Source of the DNA: Bacteroidales bacterium
GTDB taxonomy: Bacteria; Bacteroidota; Bacteroidia; Bacteroidales; UBA932
NCBI GenBank assembly: GCA_017558775.1
Contig: JAFYTP010000089.1
Span: forward strand, 1-62,469
Direction of reading: 5' to 3'
Length of the DNA: 62,469 nucleotides
Shown here: positions 8,377 through 17,345 of the stretch, one piece after another
Position numbering within the stretch: position 1 is the stretch's first letter
Layout of the letters: every line of letters starts with the position of its first letter
Notes under the pieces: model-generated
What the model was told of the DNA's origin: nothing
The model's database searches: none
Seen by the model: the letters and a program-made list of their open reading frames with translations, nothing else
Translations under genes and position numbers: made by a program

Positions 8377-8988
8377 TCAAAACAATCCATACAGTTCCGC
8401 GTCGATGCGGTCCGTGATGAGCGCGAAATCCTCCGGCCGGTTCAGGAAGTCCAGATTGTCCACCTCGATGGTAATCAGGCGGCCGGTGTAGTTGCCGATC
8501 CACTCGTCATAGCGCTCGTTCAGGCCGGAGAGATATTCGATGGAGATGCTCTGCTCGTAGTCGCGGCCGCGTTTGGCGATCTGGGCCACCAGATGCTCGA
8601 TGGAACTCTTCAGGTAAATGAGCAGGTCCGGCTGCTTGACCACCTCCATCATCACGTTGTAGGAGTCCATGAAGGTGTTGTAGTCGCGCTCGGAGAGGTT
8701 CCCCTGCGCGTAGTTGTTCGCCACGAAGATATGGACACCCTCCATCACGGTGCGGTCCTGGATGACGACGTCCTTGGATTTACCGATCTCGATCACGTCG
8801 TGGAGCCGCTTGTTGAGGAAGTACATCTCCAGGGCGAAGGACCAGCGCTTGATATCCGCGTAATAATCGGCAAGATAGGGGTTGTAGGTCACCGACTCGA
8901 ACTTCGGGGTCCAGCCGTAGTGGCGGGCCAGAAGCGTGGTCAGCGTGGTCTTGCCGCTGCCGATGTTGCCTGCGATTCCGATGTGCAT
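8377..8988 (-). CDS. Deoxynucleoside kinase, copy 2
   Basis: A 203-residue paralogue of the adjacent kinase, with the P-loop GNIGSGKTT at the same place, FESVTYNPYLADYY, VVIQDRTVMEG and IAKRGRDYEQSI. The two genes are in tandem, 31 bp apart. The segments that line the base pocket differ (SVDFNPY against SVTYNPY, and RTIYEDARIF against RTVMEGVHIF), which suggests that the copies take different nucleosides, as paired dNKs do in other bacteria. This gene is promoter-proximal; a well-formed promoter precedes it. Confidence 0.9.
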   Translation of the reverse strand: MHIGIAGNIGSGKTTLTTLLARHYGWTPKFESVTYNPYLADYYADIKRWSFALEMYFLNKRLHDVIEIGKSKDVVIQDRTVMEGVHIFVANNYAQGNLSERDYNTFMDSYNVMMEVVKQPDLLIYLKSSIEHLVAQIAKRGRDYEQSISIEYLSGLNERYDEWIGNYTGRLITIEVDNLDFLNRPEDFALITDRIDAELYGLF

Positions 8989-9008
8989 ACAGAGAATGGT
9001 TATCTTTA

Positions 9009-9040
9009 CAAAGTTAGGGAATTATTCCGTAAATTTGCAA
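9009..9040 (-). promoter_or_regulatory. Candidate promoter of the kinase pair
   Basis: Minus strand TTG (9040-9038), a 21-nt spacer, then TAACTTTG (9016-9009), 20 nt before the ATG at 8988. It overlaps the divergent promoter of the MBL-fold gene. Confidence 0.5.
9030..9037 (+). promoter_or_regulatory. Candidate -7 box of the MBL-fold gene
   Basis: TAAATTTG matches TAnnTTTG and lies 22 nt before the ATG at 9060. No clear -33 partner; the region is shared with the opposite-strand kinase promoter. Confidence 0.4.
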
Positions 9041-9059
9041 CCTAAATCCGGACATCGTC

Positions 9060-9761
9060 ATGCTTCAGATCAAGATTTTCCAGGTCAATCCGCTGGGTGC
9101 CAATTGCGTCGTTCTCTGGGAGGACGGCGGAAAAACCTGCGCCATCGCGGATCCGGGCTTCTATCGGCCCGACGAGGAGGAGATGGTCTTCTCCTTCCTC
9201 CGGGACAACGGCCTCACCCCCGATGCCGTCCTCCTTACCCACGGGCATTTCGACCACGCCTGGGGCGCGGCGGCCGTGGAGAAGCGGTATGGCTGCCCGG
9301 TGTATATGAGTGTGGCCGATGAGCCCGTGCTGCAGGGCAGCTCCGCCATGCTGGAGCGTCTCCAGCTGGAAAAGAAGGTAGAACCGTTCCCGTACAAGGA
9401 TGTCACGGACGGGCAGGTCCTCCATGTCGGCGGTGCCGATTGGAAAGTCATCACGACGCCCGGCCATTCTCCCGGCTGCGTCTGCTACTACTGCGAGGAA
9501 TCCTCCGTCCTCCTCAGCGGCGACACGCTCTTTGCCGGCAGCATCGGCAGAACCGACCTCATAGGCGGCGACTACGACGCCCTTATCAAGTCCGTCATGG
9601 ACAAAATCATGGGCCTTCCCGGCGAGACGGATGTCATCCCCGGCCACGGCCACCCCACCTCCATCGGTCGCGAGGCGACCACCAACCCTTTTCTCATCCC
9701 TTTCAATGAGCCCGATTCCGACTGGTGGAACCAGGACGGCATAGAATTGGAAGGTGTGTAG
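9060..9761 (+). CDS. MBL-fold metallo-hydrolase, glyoxalase II-like
   Basis: A 233-residue cytoplasmic metallo-beta-lactamase-fold hydrolase. The metal-binding motif is THGHFDHAWG (HxHxDH); further ligands are in TPGHSPG, LLSGDTLF and IPGHGHPT. This pattern is that of small hydroxyacylglutathione hydrolase-like (GloB-type) proteins common in Bacteroidota, which act on thioesters, but the true substrate is not known. It is transcribed away from the kinase pair and followed 13 nt later by a membrane protein gene, with which it may be co-transcribed. Confidence 0.85.
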   Translation: MLQIKIFQVNPLGANCVVLWEDGGKTCAIADPGFYRPDEEEMVFSFLRDNGLTPDAVLLTHGHFDHAWGAAAVEKRYGCPVYMSVADEPVLQGSSAMLERLQLEKKVEPFPYKDVTDGQVLHVGGADWKVITTPGHSPGCVCYYCEESSVLLSGDTLFAGSIGRTDLIGGDYDALIKSVMDKIMGLPGETDVIPGHGHPTSIGREATTNPFLIPFNEPDSDWWNQDGIELEGV

Positions 9762-9774
9762 GTAAATATTTATT

Positions 9775-10548
9775 ATGAAACGAACAATCCTCTTTTTCGC
9801 GGCCTGCTTCGCGGCCGCGAGTATTGCATCGGCTCAAGAAAAGCCTGTTTTCAACCCCGATCTTGCCTGGAACACGCTTCGCGCGGAAGTCGGCGTCCAG
9901 TTCCCCCTCGGTTCCGAAGTGGCCGAAAACGGCCTCCAGTATTCCCTGTCCTATACCAAGCGCATTTTCGGGCACTGGGGATGGCGGGCCGGAGCCACCT
10001 ATGCCGACAAAAACACCTCCGTACGCAATTATGTGGGAGTCCCGTTGGCGGCGGTCTACCGCTTCAATACGGTCAGTTATGGCCAACGCGTGCGGGATGT
10101 CGCAGTCACTTCCGCCCATCAGGTGGCCTGGGACAGCGCAATGGGCTACGGTTCCGACAAGATGACCCGGGACGTCCTTTCCAACGCCCTTTTCATCCTT
10201 TTCCGTGGCTTTGAAGCGTTCGCCGGCGTGACGCCCGGCTATGTCTTCGGAGACGGAACCTCCACCAGGGAAACGTATTATACCGGTTCGGGTCCCGAAA
10301 CCTACGACGTCGGCATCCAGCTGAACTGTCGCTTCACCCTCACCGCCGATGCCGGCTGCTCCTTCAACATCCCCATCCGGCACATCAGCCTGAACTTCTC
10401 CCCCGCCGTCCACTATCTCCTGACGAACAACTTCACCGAATACCGCCAGAAGATCGAGCCCATCACCGCCAGCTCCCCCAGCCAACCCACCCTCCGTCCC
10501 CTCCGCTGGCAAGCCTCCATCATGGCCGGGATCAGTTATATGTTCTGA
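9775..10548 (+). CDS. Outer membrane beta-barrel protein, unknown function
   Basis: A 257-residue exported protein of no family I can name. The signal peptide is MKRTILFFAACFAAASIASA, cleaved before QEKP. The rest has alternating hydrophobic and aromatic strands (GWRAGATYA, AVYRFNTV, AFAGVTPGYVFG, HISLNFSPAVHYLL) and ends in an aromatic residue, MAGISYMF, the usual C-terminal signal of outer membrane barrels. About 8-10 strands are plausible. It follows the MBL gene by 13 nt and is followed by a terminator-like hairpin. The role is unknown. Confidence 0.65.
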   Translation: MKRTILFFAACFAAASIASAQEKPVFNPDLAWNTLRAEVGVQFPLGSEVAENGLQYSLSYTKRIFGHWGWRAGATYADKNTSVRNYVGVPLAAVYRFNTVSYGQRVRDVAVTSAHQVAWDSAMGYGSDKMTRDVLSNALFILFRGFEAFAGVTPGYVFGDGTSTRETYYTGSGPETYDVGIQLNCRFTLTADAGCSFNIPIRHISLNFSPAVHYLLTNNFTEYRQKIEPITASSPSQPTLRPLRWQASIMAGISYMF

Positions 10549-10573
10549 TAATCTGACTTTTCCGCATATTTTC

Positions 10574-10599
10574 GGCCCGGTTTTTCCGGACCTTTTTTT
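10574..10599 (+). terminator. Probable intrinsic terminator
   Basis: GGCCCGG and CCGGACC form a 7-bp stem with one mismatch around a TTTTT loop, followed by seven Ts. It lies 25 nt after the stop of the barrel protein gene and before the ABC operon promoter. Confidence 0.6.
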
Positions 10600-10625
10600 G
10601 TTTCTGTTCGATTTTTGCAAAAAGA

Positions 10626-10657
10626 TTTGGTCGGTAAGAAAAAACCGTCTATATTTG
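10626..10657 (+). promoter_or_regulatory. Promoter of the ABC export operon
   Basis: TTTG at 10626-10629, exactly 20 nt, then TATATTTG at 10650-10657. This is the best match to the Bacteroidota -33/-7 consensus in the window, 29 nt upstream of the ATG at 10687. Confidence 0.65.
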
Positions 10658-10686
10658 CAGTGTAATAGCATACTAATACACAAGAA

Positions 10687-11400
10687 ATGCTGATTGAACT
10701 GAAGGGTATCAACAAGACCTACGATAACGGGCAGCCGCTGCACGTGCTCAAGGGCGTCGACCTGGAAATAGAACGCGGAGAGTTCGTGTCCATCATGGGC
10801 GCGTCCGGTTCCGGAAAGTCCACGCTGCTCAACATCCTGGGCATCCTGGACAATTATGATACGGGCGAATACTGGTTGGACGGCAAGCTGATCAAGGACC
10901 TTTCCGAGAAGACGGCGGCGGATTACCGCAACCGGATGATCGGGTTCGTGTTCCAGAGCTTCAACCTCATCAATTTCAAGACGGCCGTCGAGAACGTGGA
11001 ACTCCCATTATATTATCAGGGAGTCCCGCGCAAGAAACGGCACGAGATGGCGATGGAGTATCTGGAGAAGCTCGGTCTCACGGACTGGGCGTCCCACTTC
11101 CCCAACGAGATGTCCGGCGGCCAGAAGCAGCGCGTGGCCATCGCCCGCGCCCTCATCACCCGGCCCCAGATTATCCTGGCCGACGAGCCCACGGGCGCGC
11201 TGGATTCCAAGACCAGCGTGGAAGTGATGCAGCTTCTCAAGCGCCTCAACCAGGAGGAGAACATCACGATCATCGTCGTCACGCATGAAAGCGGCGTCGC
11301 CAACGAGACGGACAAGATCATCCACATCAAGGACGGCATCATCGGCGAGATCGAAGAAAACAAGGCCCACCAGGCCTGGGGCGGCCCCATGATGAAATAA
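10687..11400 (+). CDS. ABC transporter ATP-binding protein, MacB/LolD type
   Basis: The ATPase of a MacB/FtsX-type transporter, acting on the cytoplasmic face. It has 237 residues with Walker A GASGSGKST at 38-46, the Q-loop in FVFQSFNLI, the signature MSGGQKQRVAIARAL, Walker B with IILADEPTGALD, and the H-loop VTHE. The sequence type (EPTGALDSKTSVEVMQLL) is that of MacB, LolD and FtsE ATPases that use the ATP cycle to drive periplasmic work instead of translocating through the inner membrane. It is the first of five genes spaced closely enough to be one operon. Confidence 0.93.
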   Translation: MLIELKGINKTYDNGQPLHVLKGVDLEIERGEFVSIMGASGSGKSTLLNILGILDNYDTGEYWLDGKLIKDLSEKTAADYRNRMIGFVFQSFNLINFKTAVENVELPLYYQGVPRKKRHEMAMEYLEKLGLTDWASHFPNEMSGGQKQRVAIARALITRPQIILADEPTGALDSKTSVEVMQLLKRLNQEENITIIVVTHESGVANETDKIIHIKDGIIGEIEENKAHQAWGGPMMK

Positions 11401-11403
11401 ACC

Positions 11404-12666
11404 ATGCGGGAACTCTTCTACGAAATAGCCGGAAACCTGCGCAACAACAAACTCCGAACAGTCCTCACGGGCTTCGCGGTGAGTTGGGGCATCTTCCTGC
11501 TGATTTGCCTGCTCGGCGCGGGAAACGGCTTGATGAACTCTTTCATGGGTAGCGTGGCCGATTATATCTCCCAGAGCATCACGGTGCGGGGCCGATGGAC
11601 CTCAAAACCCTATGCGGGCTACCAGGAAGGACGCGAGATCCAGTTGGACGAGACCGACGTCGCCTGGACGGAAGGGCCCCGCTGGGCCCCGACGGTGAAC
11701 AATGTCACCCGCCAGACCGGTTCGACCGGCGTCACCTTCTCCCTGGACGGGAACACCGTCGCGGGCCAGATTTCCGGCGTGATGCCCGAATACCGGGAGC
11801 AGGAGAAATTAAAGATGTATGCCGGCCGATTTCTGAATCAGGACGACCTGAAGCAGCGTCGGAAGATGATTGTCCTGAGCCTCGCCCAGGCCAAGGAACT
11901 GTCTCCGAAAAACCCCGAGGCCGTCATCGGCCGATGGGTGGGCGCCGGAACGGTTTCCTTCCGGGTGGTCGGCCTCTATTATACCGACGAATCCAGCATG
12001 TACCGGACCTGCCCGATTCCCTACACCACCTATAAGGGCATCTACGATACCAGCGACAAGATTGGAAGCATCACCTTCACCCTGGACGGCCCCGAGACCA
12101 AGAGCGAACACGAGGCCTTCGAAAAGGAATACGCCGGCGCCCTGCGCCTCCGGCACGACGTGGCGCCGGACGATTGGCGGGGCATCTGGGTGAATAACGG
12201 CTACACAAGCAACATGGAGATGAACGACGCCCAGCGCTATATCCGCACCTTCCTGTGGATCCTGGGCCTCCTGACCCTCGTGAGCGGCATCGTGGGTGTG
12301 TCCAACATCATGCTCATCACCGTGAAGGAGCGCACCCACGAGTTCGGCATCCGGAAGGCCATCGGCGCCTCCCCCGCCCAGATCCTGAAACTCATCATCG
12401 CCGAAAGCGTCACAATCACGGCTCTGTTCGGCTACATCGGGATGTTCCTCGGAATGATCGCCTGCCAAATCATGGACAAGACGGTGGCACAGGATGCCGT
12501 GGACATCGGCGTGGCGAAGATCCAGATGCTGGTGAACCCTACCGTGGGTCTGGACGTCGCCATCGAAGCGACCATCCTCCTGATCGTGGCCGGAACCATC
12601 GCGGGGGCAGTCCCTGCCTGGAAGGCCGCGCGTGTGAAACCCATTGAAGCCCTGAGAGCGGAATGA
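11404..12666 (+). CDS. MacB-like ABC permease, first copy
   Basis: A 420-residue inner membrane subunit. One helix lies near the N-terminus (residues about 18-40), then a large periplasmic MacB core domain, then three helices in the C-terminal FtsX domain, which contains VSNIMLITVKERTHEFGIRKAIGA, the standard FtsX signature (residues about 299-322 in part). The stop overlaps the next ATG by 4 nt. Together with the ATPase, adaptor and TolC it would form a tripartite machine that exports a periplasmic substrate such as a peptide, drug or lipoprotein. Confidence 0.9.
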   Translation: MRELFYEIAGNLRNNKLRTVLTGFAVSWGIFLLICLLGAGNGLMNSFMGSVADYISQSITVRGRWTSKPYAGYQEGREIQLDETDVAWTEGPRWAPTVNNVTRQTGSTGVTFSLDGNTVAGQISGVMPEYREQEKLKMYAGRFLNQDDLKQRRKMIVLSLAQAKELSPKNPEAVIGRWVGAGTVSFRVVGLYYTDESSMYRTCPIPYTTYKGIYDTSDKIGSITFTLDGPETKSEHEAFEKEYAGALRLRHDVAPDDWRGIWVNNGYTSNMEMNDAQRYIRTFLWILGLLTLVSGIVGVSNIMLITVKERTHEFGIRKAIGASPAQILKLIIAESVTITALFGYIGMFLGMIACQIMDKTVAQDAVDIGVAKIQMLVNPTVGLDVAIEATILLIVAGTIAGAVPAWKAARVKPIEALRAE

Positions 12667-13919
12667 AAGCCCTGTTCGATACCGATACCTTCCGGGAAAT
12701 CCTGGACAGCATCCTCCGCAACCGCAGCCGGAGCCTCCTCACCGGGTTCGGCGTGTTTTGGGGCGTCTTCATGCTGATGCTTCTTACCGGCGGCGGTCAG
12801 GGCTTCAAGGACCTCCTGGTCCAGAACTTCGAAGGCTTTGCCCAGAACACCTGCATCGTCGCGACGAGCAACACCACCAAACCCTACAAGGGATTCAAGA
12901 AAGGCCGCGCCTGGGACCTGGAGTATGCCGATGTGGACCGCCTGAAGGCGATGGTCCCGGAATTGGAGACCGTCTCCCCCTCCGTCAGTCTGTGGGGAAA
13001 GAGCGTCACCCGCAACGAGAACACCTCGTCCAGCGCCGTCGTGAAAGGCGTCCGGGCCGACTATGCGAATATCGAGACCCCCAGGATCAAATACGGCCGA
13101 TGGCTCAATGACGCGGACAACCTGCAGGAGCGGAAAGTGTGTGTCATCGGCAAGAACGTCTACGAGGAACTTTTCCCCGAGGGCGGCAGCCCGCTCGGAG
13201 AGCGCATCTGCATCGACGGCAGCTACTATACCGTCATCGGCGTGGACTGGAAAAGCACCGACGGCATCAGCATCAACGGCAGCGCCGCCGACGCGGTCTC
13301 CATTCCCATCAACCAGGTCCGGAAGGCCTACAACCTCGGAAACGCCATCCATCTCCTATGCTTCACGGCGAAGGATGGCATCACGATGAGCGACGTCACG
13401 CCGCGCGTGCGGGAAATCATCGCCCGGAGGCATTACATCGCCCCCGACGACGAGCAGGCGATGTTCCTGCTGAACACCCAGCTCATCTTCGGCATCGTGG
13501 ACAACCTGTTCAAGGGCATCAACTTCCTGATCTGGCTCATCGGCCTGGGGACCTTGTTGGCCGGCGTCATCGGCGTGTCCAACATCATGATGGTGAGCGT
13601 GAAGGAGCGTACCACCGAGATCGGCATCCGCCGGGCCATCGGCGCCACCCCGCGCCAGATTCTCGGCCAGATCATCTCCGAGAGCATCGTCCTCACCCTC
13701 GCGGCGGGCATGCTGGGCATCGTGTTCAGCGTCCTCATCCTCGCCGGCGTGGAACTGGCGATGACGGAGGACGGCATCCTGAAGGCCGCCTTCCAGGTAC
13801 CCTTCGGCACCGCGGTCCTCGCCGCTCTCCTCCTGACCGTCCTCGGCGTTCTCGCGGGCCTGATGCCCGCCCTCCGCGCCATGCAGATCAAACCCGTGGA
13901 CGCCATGCGTGATGAATAA
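12663..13919 (+). CDS. MacB-like ABC permease, second copy
   Basis: A 418-residue paralogue of the preceding permease with the same order: N-terminal helix, periplasmic MacB core, and C-terminal FtsX domain with VSNIMMVSVKERTTEIGIRRAIGA-type signature (within about residues 306-330). Having two different permeases suggests a heterodimer rather than the MacB homodimer; pairs like this are common in Bacteroidota. The ATG lies inside the stop region of the first permease gene, so the two are translationally coupled. Confidence 0.9.
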   Translation: MKALFDTDTFREILDSILRNRSRSLLTGFGVFWGVFMLMLLTGGGQGFKDLLVQNFEGFAQNTCIVATSNTTKPYKGFKKGRAWDLEYADVDRLKAMVPELETVSPSVSLWGKSVTRNENTSSSAVVKGVRADYANIETPRIKYGRWLNDADNLQERKVCVIGKNVYEELFPEGGSPLGERICIDGSYYTVIGVDWKSTDGISINGSAADAVSIPINQVRKAYNLGNAIHLLCFTAKDGITMSDVTPRVREIIARRHYIAPDDEQAMFLLNTQLIFGIVDNLFKGINFLIWLIGLGTLLAGVIGVSNIMMVSVKERTTEIGIRRAIGATPRQILGQIISESIVLTLAAGMLGIVFSVLILAGVELAMTEDGILKAAFQVPFGTAVLAALLLTVLGVLAGLMPALRAMQIKPVDAMRDE

Positions 13920-13931
13920 AAACTATACAAT

Positions 13932-15032
13932 ATGAAAAAAATCGGTAGAATCCTGACCATCCTCCTCGCGGCCGCCGTGTTCATCGGCACCTTCGCGTAC
14001 CTGTTCCAGCGCTCCCGTCCCAAGGAGGTCCAGTACGAGGAACTGACGCCCGAAATGGGCACCATCGCCAAATCCACCGTCGTCACGGGCAAGATCCAGC
14101 CCCGGGACGAGGTCAATGTGAAGGCCCAGATCAGCGGCATCGTGGCCGAACTCTACAAGGAGGCCGGCCAGCGGGTGGAAAAAAACGAGGTCATCGCGAA
14201 ACTCAAGGTCATCCCCGAGATGAGCCAGCTGAGCGCCGCGCAGAGCCGCGTCCGCCTGTCCGAGGTCAATCTCAAGCAGGCCCAAACCAACTACGACCGC
14301 GAGAAGAGCCTCTTCGACCAGCAGCTCGTGAGCGCCGAAGCCTTCGAGCAGGTGGCCCAGCAGCTCAAGCAAGCCAAAGAAGAATACAACGCCTCCGTGG
14401 AGTCCCTGGAGATTATCCGGGACGGCGTTTCATCGTCCAATAAGTCAGGGAGTTCCACCCTCGTCCGGTCCTCGGTCTCCGGCTTGATTCTGGACATTCC
14501 GGTGAAGGTGGGCAACACCGTCATCAACTCCAACACCTTCAACGACGGTACCACCATCGCCACGGTCGCGGACATGAACGACCTCATCTTCGACGGCAAC
14601 ATCGACGAGACGGAAGTAGGCCGGATCCATTTAGGGCTGCCCGTGCGGATCACTGTCGGCGCCCTGCAGGATGTCACCATCGACGCTGCCCTGGAGTATA
14701 TTTCCCCGAAGGCCATGGAATCCGGCGGTACCAATCTCTTTGAGATCAAGGCCACCGTCAAGGTCCCCGAGGGCGTCACCATCCGCTCCGGTTACAGCGC
14801 CAATGCGGAGATTGAACTCCAGCGGCAGGAAAACGTGATGACCCTGCCCGAAAGCGCCATCCAGTTCGAAGGCGAGAAGACCTTCGTCTATATCGTCAAG
14901 GCCGACGGCGGTTACGAGCGCCGCGACGTGGTGACCGGCGTCTCCGACGGGGTGAACATCGAAATCAAGGAAGGCCTCTCCCTCGGGGAGAAGGTCCGCG
15001 GCAACCAGATCATCGACGAAAAGAAGAAGTAG
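13932..15032 (+). CDS. Periplasmic adaptor (MacA/HlyD family)
   Basis: A 366-residue membrane fusion protein. It has an N-terminal anchor helix at about 6-24, a lipoyl/barrel-sandwich half (ISGIVAELYKEAGQRVEKNEVIAKLK), an alpha-helical hairpin of about residues 95-160 (RVRLSEVNLKQAQTNYDREK and following), the second lipoyl half (SGLILDIPVKVGNTV), and a beta-barrel with a membrane-proximal domain. It bridges the ABC permeases to the TolC channel. It lies 12 nt after the second permease and 4 nt before the TolC gene. Confidence 0.92.
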   Translation: MKKIGRILTILLAAAVFIGTFAYLFQRSRPKEVQYEELTPEMGTIAKSTVVTGKIQPRDEVNVKAQISGIVAELYKEAGQRVEKNEVIAKLKVIPEMSQLSAAQSRVRLSEVNLKQAQTNYDREKSLFDQQLVSAEAFEQVAQQLKQAKEEYNASVESLEIIRDGVSSSNKSGSSTLVRSSVSGLILDIPVKVGNTVINSNTFNDGTTIATVADMNDLIFDGNIDETEVGRIHLGLPVRITVGALQDVTIDAALEYISPKAMESGGTNLFEIKATVKVPEGVTIRSGYSANAEIELQRQENVMTLPESAIQFEGEKTFVYIVKADGGYERRDVVTGVSDGVNIEIKEGLSLGEKVRGNQIIDEKKK

Positions 15033-15036
15033 CGCC

Positions 15037-16362
15037 ATGAAGAAGTTTTTCCTTGCCCTCGTACTGCTCTGCCCCGCCCTGGCCGGGGCGCAGGACCTGC
15101 GTCATCCGTGGACCCTCCAGGAGTGCCTTGACTGGGCACTGGAGCACAGCCTGACCGTGAAACAGGGCGAACTGAACCTGGCTCAGCAGGAGATCCAGAC
15201 GAACACGGCCGAGAACAGCTGGCTGCCCACGGTGAGCGCCTCCGCGAACGAAAGCATCAACTTCGGCCGCGGCCTCACCGCCGACAACACCTATACGTCC
15301 GCGAACACCACCTCCACCGGCTTCTCCATCGGCGGTGGCATGAACCTCTTCGACGGACTCGCCACGCCCAACAACATCGCGCTCGCACGGCTGAACCTCG
15401 AAGCGGCCACCAAGGATCTGGAGCGCATCCGGGACGACATCCGCGTTGCCGTCGCAAGAGCCTATGTGCAAGTGCTTTACGATTATGAGATTGTCGATGT
15501 CGCCCGCAAGCAGATCGAGCTCGACGACGCGCAGGTCGCCCGCCTGGAGGCGCTGGCCGCCACCGGAAAGGCCGCGCAGGCCGAGGTTTCGCAGCAGAAG
15601 GCCTCCCGCGCCCAGAGCGGCGTGACGCTCGTGCAGGCGGAGAACAACCTCCGGCTCGCCCTGCTGGACCTCGCCCAACTGCTGGAGTTTACCTCCAGCG
15701 AAGGATTCTCCGTCGAGCGGCCCGACGTGGCCGTGGACGAAATCGTCCTGGACATGCCCGAGCGCATCTATGCCGACGCGGTGGAGACCCGTCCCGCCGT
15801 CCTCGCCGAAGAAATCCGCCTGAAAGGCACCGAGAAGTCGCTGAAGGTCGCACAGGCCTCCCGCTATCCGTCCCTGAGCCTGAGCGGCGGCATGGGCACC
15901 AACTACTACACCACCAGCAACTCCGCCTATCCGCAGGACAAGTTCTTCGACCAGCTGTCGCACAACTTCAGCCCGTACATCGGCGTGTCCATGAGCGTTC
16001 CCATCTTCTCGAAATTCCAGATCCGGAACAACATCCGCTCCGCCCGGCTGAACCAGGACCTCCAGCAGATCCAGCTGGACAAGACCAAGCAGAGCCTGTA
16101 CAAGGAAATCCAGCAGGCCTGGAGCAACGCCGTGGCCGCGGAAGCGAAGTTACGCTCCTCCTCCGAGGCCTCCGCGGCAGCCGAAGACGCCTTCCGCCTG
16201 GTCCAGGCCAAATACGAGAACGGCAAAGCCACCATCACGGAATTCAACGAATCCCGCAACCAGCTCCTCCGCACCAAATCCGACCAGGTCCAGGCGACCT
16301 ACGAATACCTCTTCCAGTCCCGCTTGCTGGATTTCTACCGAGGCGGAGCATTGGAGTTGTAG
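15037..16362 (+). CDS. TolC-family outer membrane efflux protein
   Basis: A 441-residue outer membrane channel with signal peptide MKKFFLALVLLCPALAGAQ. Two OEP repeats are seen: the first starts WTLQECLDWALEHSLTVKQGELNL, with its short core L-A-L-x-x-S pattern, and the second is the long coiled-coil region ending KYENGKATITEFNESRNQLL, the standard C-terminal OEP signature. It completes the tripartite exporter. A candidate promoter for the next gene overlaps its last codons. Confidence 0.92.
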   Translation: MKKFFLALVLLCPALAGAQDLRHPWTLQECLDWALEHSLTVKQGELNLAQQEIQTNTAENSWLPTVSASANESINFGRGLTADNTYTSANTTSTGFSIGGGMNLFDGLATPNNIALARLNLEAATKDLERIRDDIRVAVARAYVQVLYDYEIVDVARKQIELDDAQVARLEALAATGKAAQAEVSQQKASRAQSGVTLVQAENNLRLALLDLAQLLEFTSSEGFSVERPDVAVDEIVLDMPERIYADAVETRPAVLAEEIRLKGTEKSLKVAQASRYPSLSLSGGMGTNYYTTSNSAYPQDKFFDQLSHNFSPYIGVSMSVPIFSKFQIRNNIRSARLNQDLQQIQLDKTKQSLYKEIQQAWSNAVAAEAKLRSSSEASAAAEDAFRLVQAKYENGKATITEFNESRNQLLRTKSDQVQATYEYLFQSRLLDFYRGGALEL

Positions 16363-16381
16363 GGATTTCTTCGTAATTTTG
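16351..16381 (+). promoter_or_regulatory. Candidate promoter of the polyprenyl synthase gene
   Basis: TTG at 16351-16353, a 20-nt spacer, then TAATTTTG at 16374-16381, inside and just after the end of the TolC gene. The box ends only 4 nt before the ATG at 16386, so transcription would begin at or near the start codon. Confidence 0.45.
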
Positions 16382-16385
16382 CGCC

Positions 16386-17345
16386 ATGATTGCGCAAGAA
16401 ACCATCGACGAGGCCGTTCGGCGGCTGTTTTCCACGATTGAATTCACCCACGATCCGGAGGGGTTGTACGATCCGCTCCGGTATATGGTCGCCATTGGCG
16501 GGAAAAGGCTCCGGCCGAAACTCTGCCTGACCGTATACAGCCTGTTCAACGATACCTTCGGTCCCGAGATCCTAGGGCCGGCGGCGGGGTTGGAGGTGTT
16601 CCACACCTTCACCCTCATCCACGACGACATCATGGATCGTTCGCCGCTGCGGCGCGGGCAGGAGACCGTTTGGAAAAAGTGGTCTCCGGACACCGCCATC
16701 CTCTCCGGCGACGTGATGTGCATCGACGCCTACAAGCGGATCGCGCAGGCGCCCGAGAACGTCCTGAGCGACGTGCTGGAGCTGTTCTCCACCACCGCCG
16801 CGCAGGTGTGCGACGGCCAGCAGTATGACATGGACTTCGAGAAAGTGAAGGCCGTGACGATGCGCGAATACCTGCAGATGATCGGCCTCAAGACCGCCGT
16901 CCTCATCGCCTGCTCGGCGAAGATGGGCGCGCTCATCGCCAGCGCCCCGGCGGAGATCTGCGACGGTCTGTACAACTACGGCTACAACCTCGGCCTCGCC
17001 TTCCAGGTGGCCGACGACTACCTCGACGCCTACGGCGACGAAAAGGTGTTTGGCAAGCCCATCGGCGGAGACATCGTGAACGGGAAGAAGTCCTGGCTCA
17101 CGGTCCGCGCCATGGAGAAGGGCGCCAAGGGCCTGGCGGAAGCGCTGGAATCCGACGCCCCGGCGGCGGAGAAGATCGCCACCGTGATGGACATCTACGA
17201 TTCTGTCCATGTAGCCGAGGACGCCCGCGAAACCGTCGCCCGCTTCCACGAGAAGGCGCTCGCGGCTGCCGAGAAGGTGACCGGCATCGCCGGCTACACC
17301 GTCCTCAAGCAATTCGCCGACGACCTGGTGGACCGCGTGCGATGA
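16386..17345 (+). CDS. Polyprenyl diphosphate synthase
   Basis: A trans-isoprenyl diphosphate synthase that condenses isopentenyl diphosphate with an allylic primer. The 319-residue all-helical protein has GGKRLRP at 38-44, the first Asp-rich motif DDIMDRSPLRRG (Asp80, Asp81, Asp84), and the second motif QVADDYLDAYGD. Product length (farnesyl, geranylgeranyl or octaprenyl) is uncertain; bulky residues two to five positions before the first Asp-rich motif (FTLIH) hint at a short to medium chain. It overlaps the following U32 gene by 4 nt. Confidence 0.9.
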   Translation: MIAQETIDEAVRRLFSTIEFTHDPEGLYDPLRYMVAIGGKRLRPKLCLTVYSLFNDTFGPEILGPAAGLEVFHTFTLIHDDIMDRSPLRRGQETVWKKWSPDTAILSGDVMCIDAYKRIAQAPENVLSDVLELFSTTAAQVCDGQQYDMDFEKVKAVTMREYLQMIGLKTAVLIACSAKMGALIASAPAEICDGLYNYGYNLGLAFQVADDYLDAYGDEKVFGKPIGGDIVNGKKSWLTVRAMEKGAKGLAEALESDAPAAEKIATVMDIYDSVHVAEDARETVARFHEKALAAAEKVTGIAGYTVLKQFADDLVDRVR

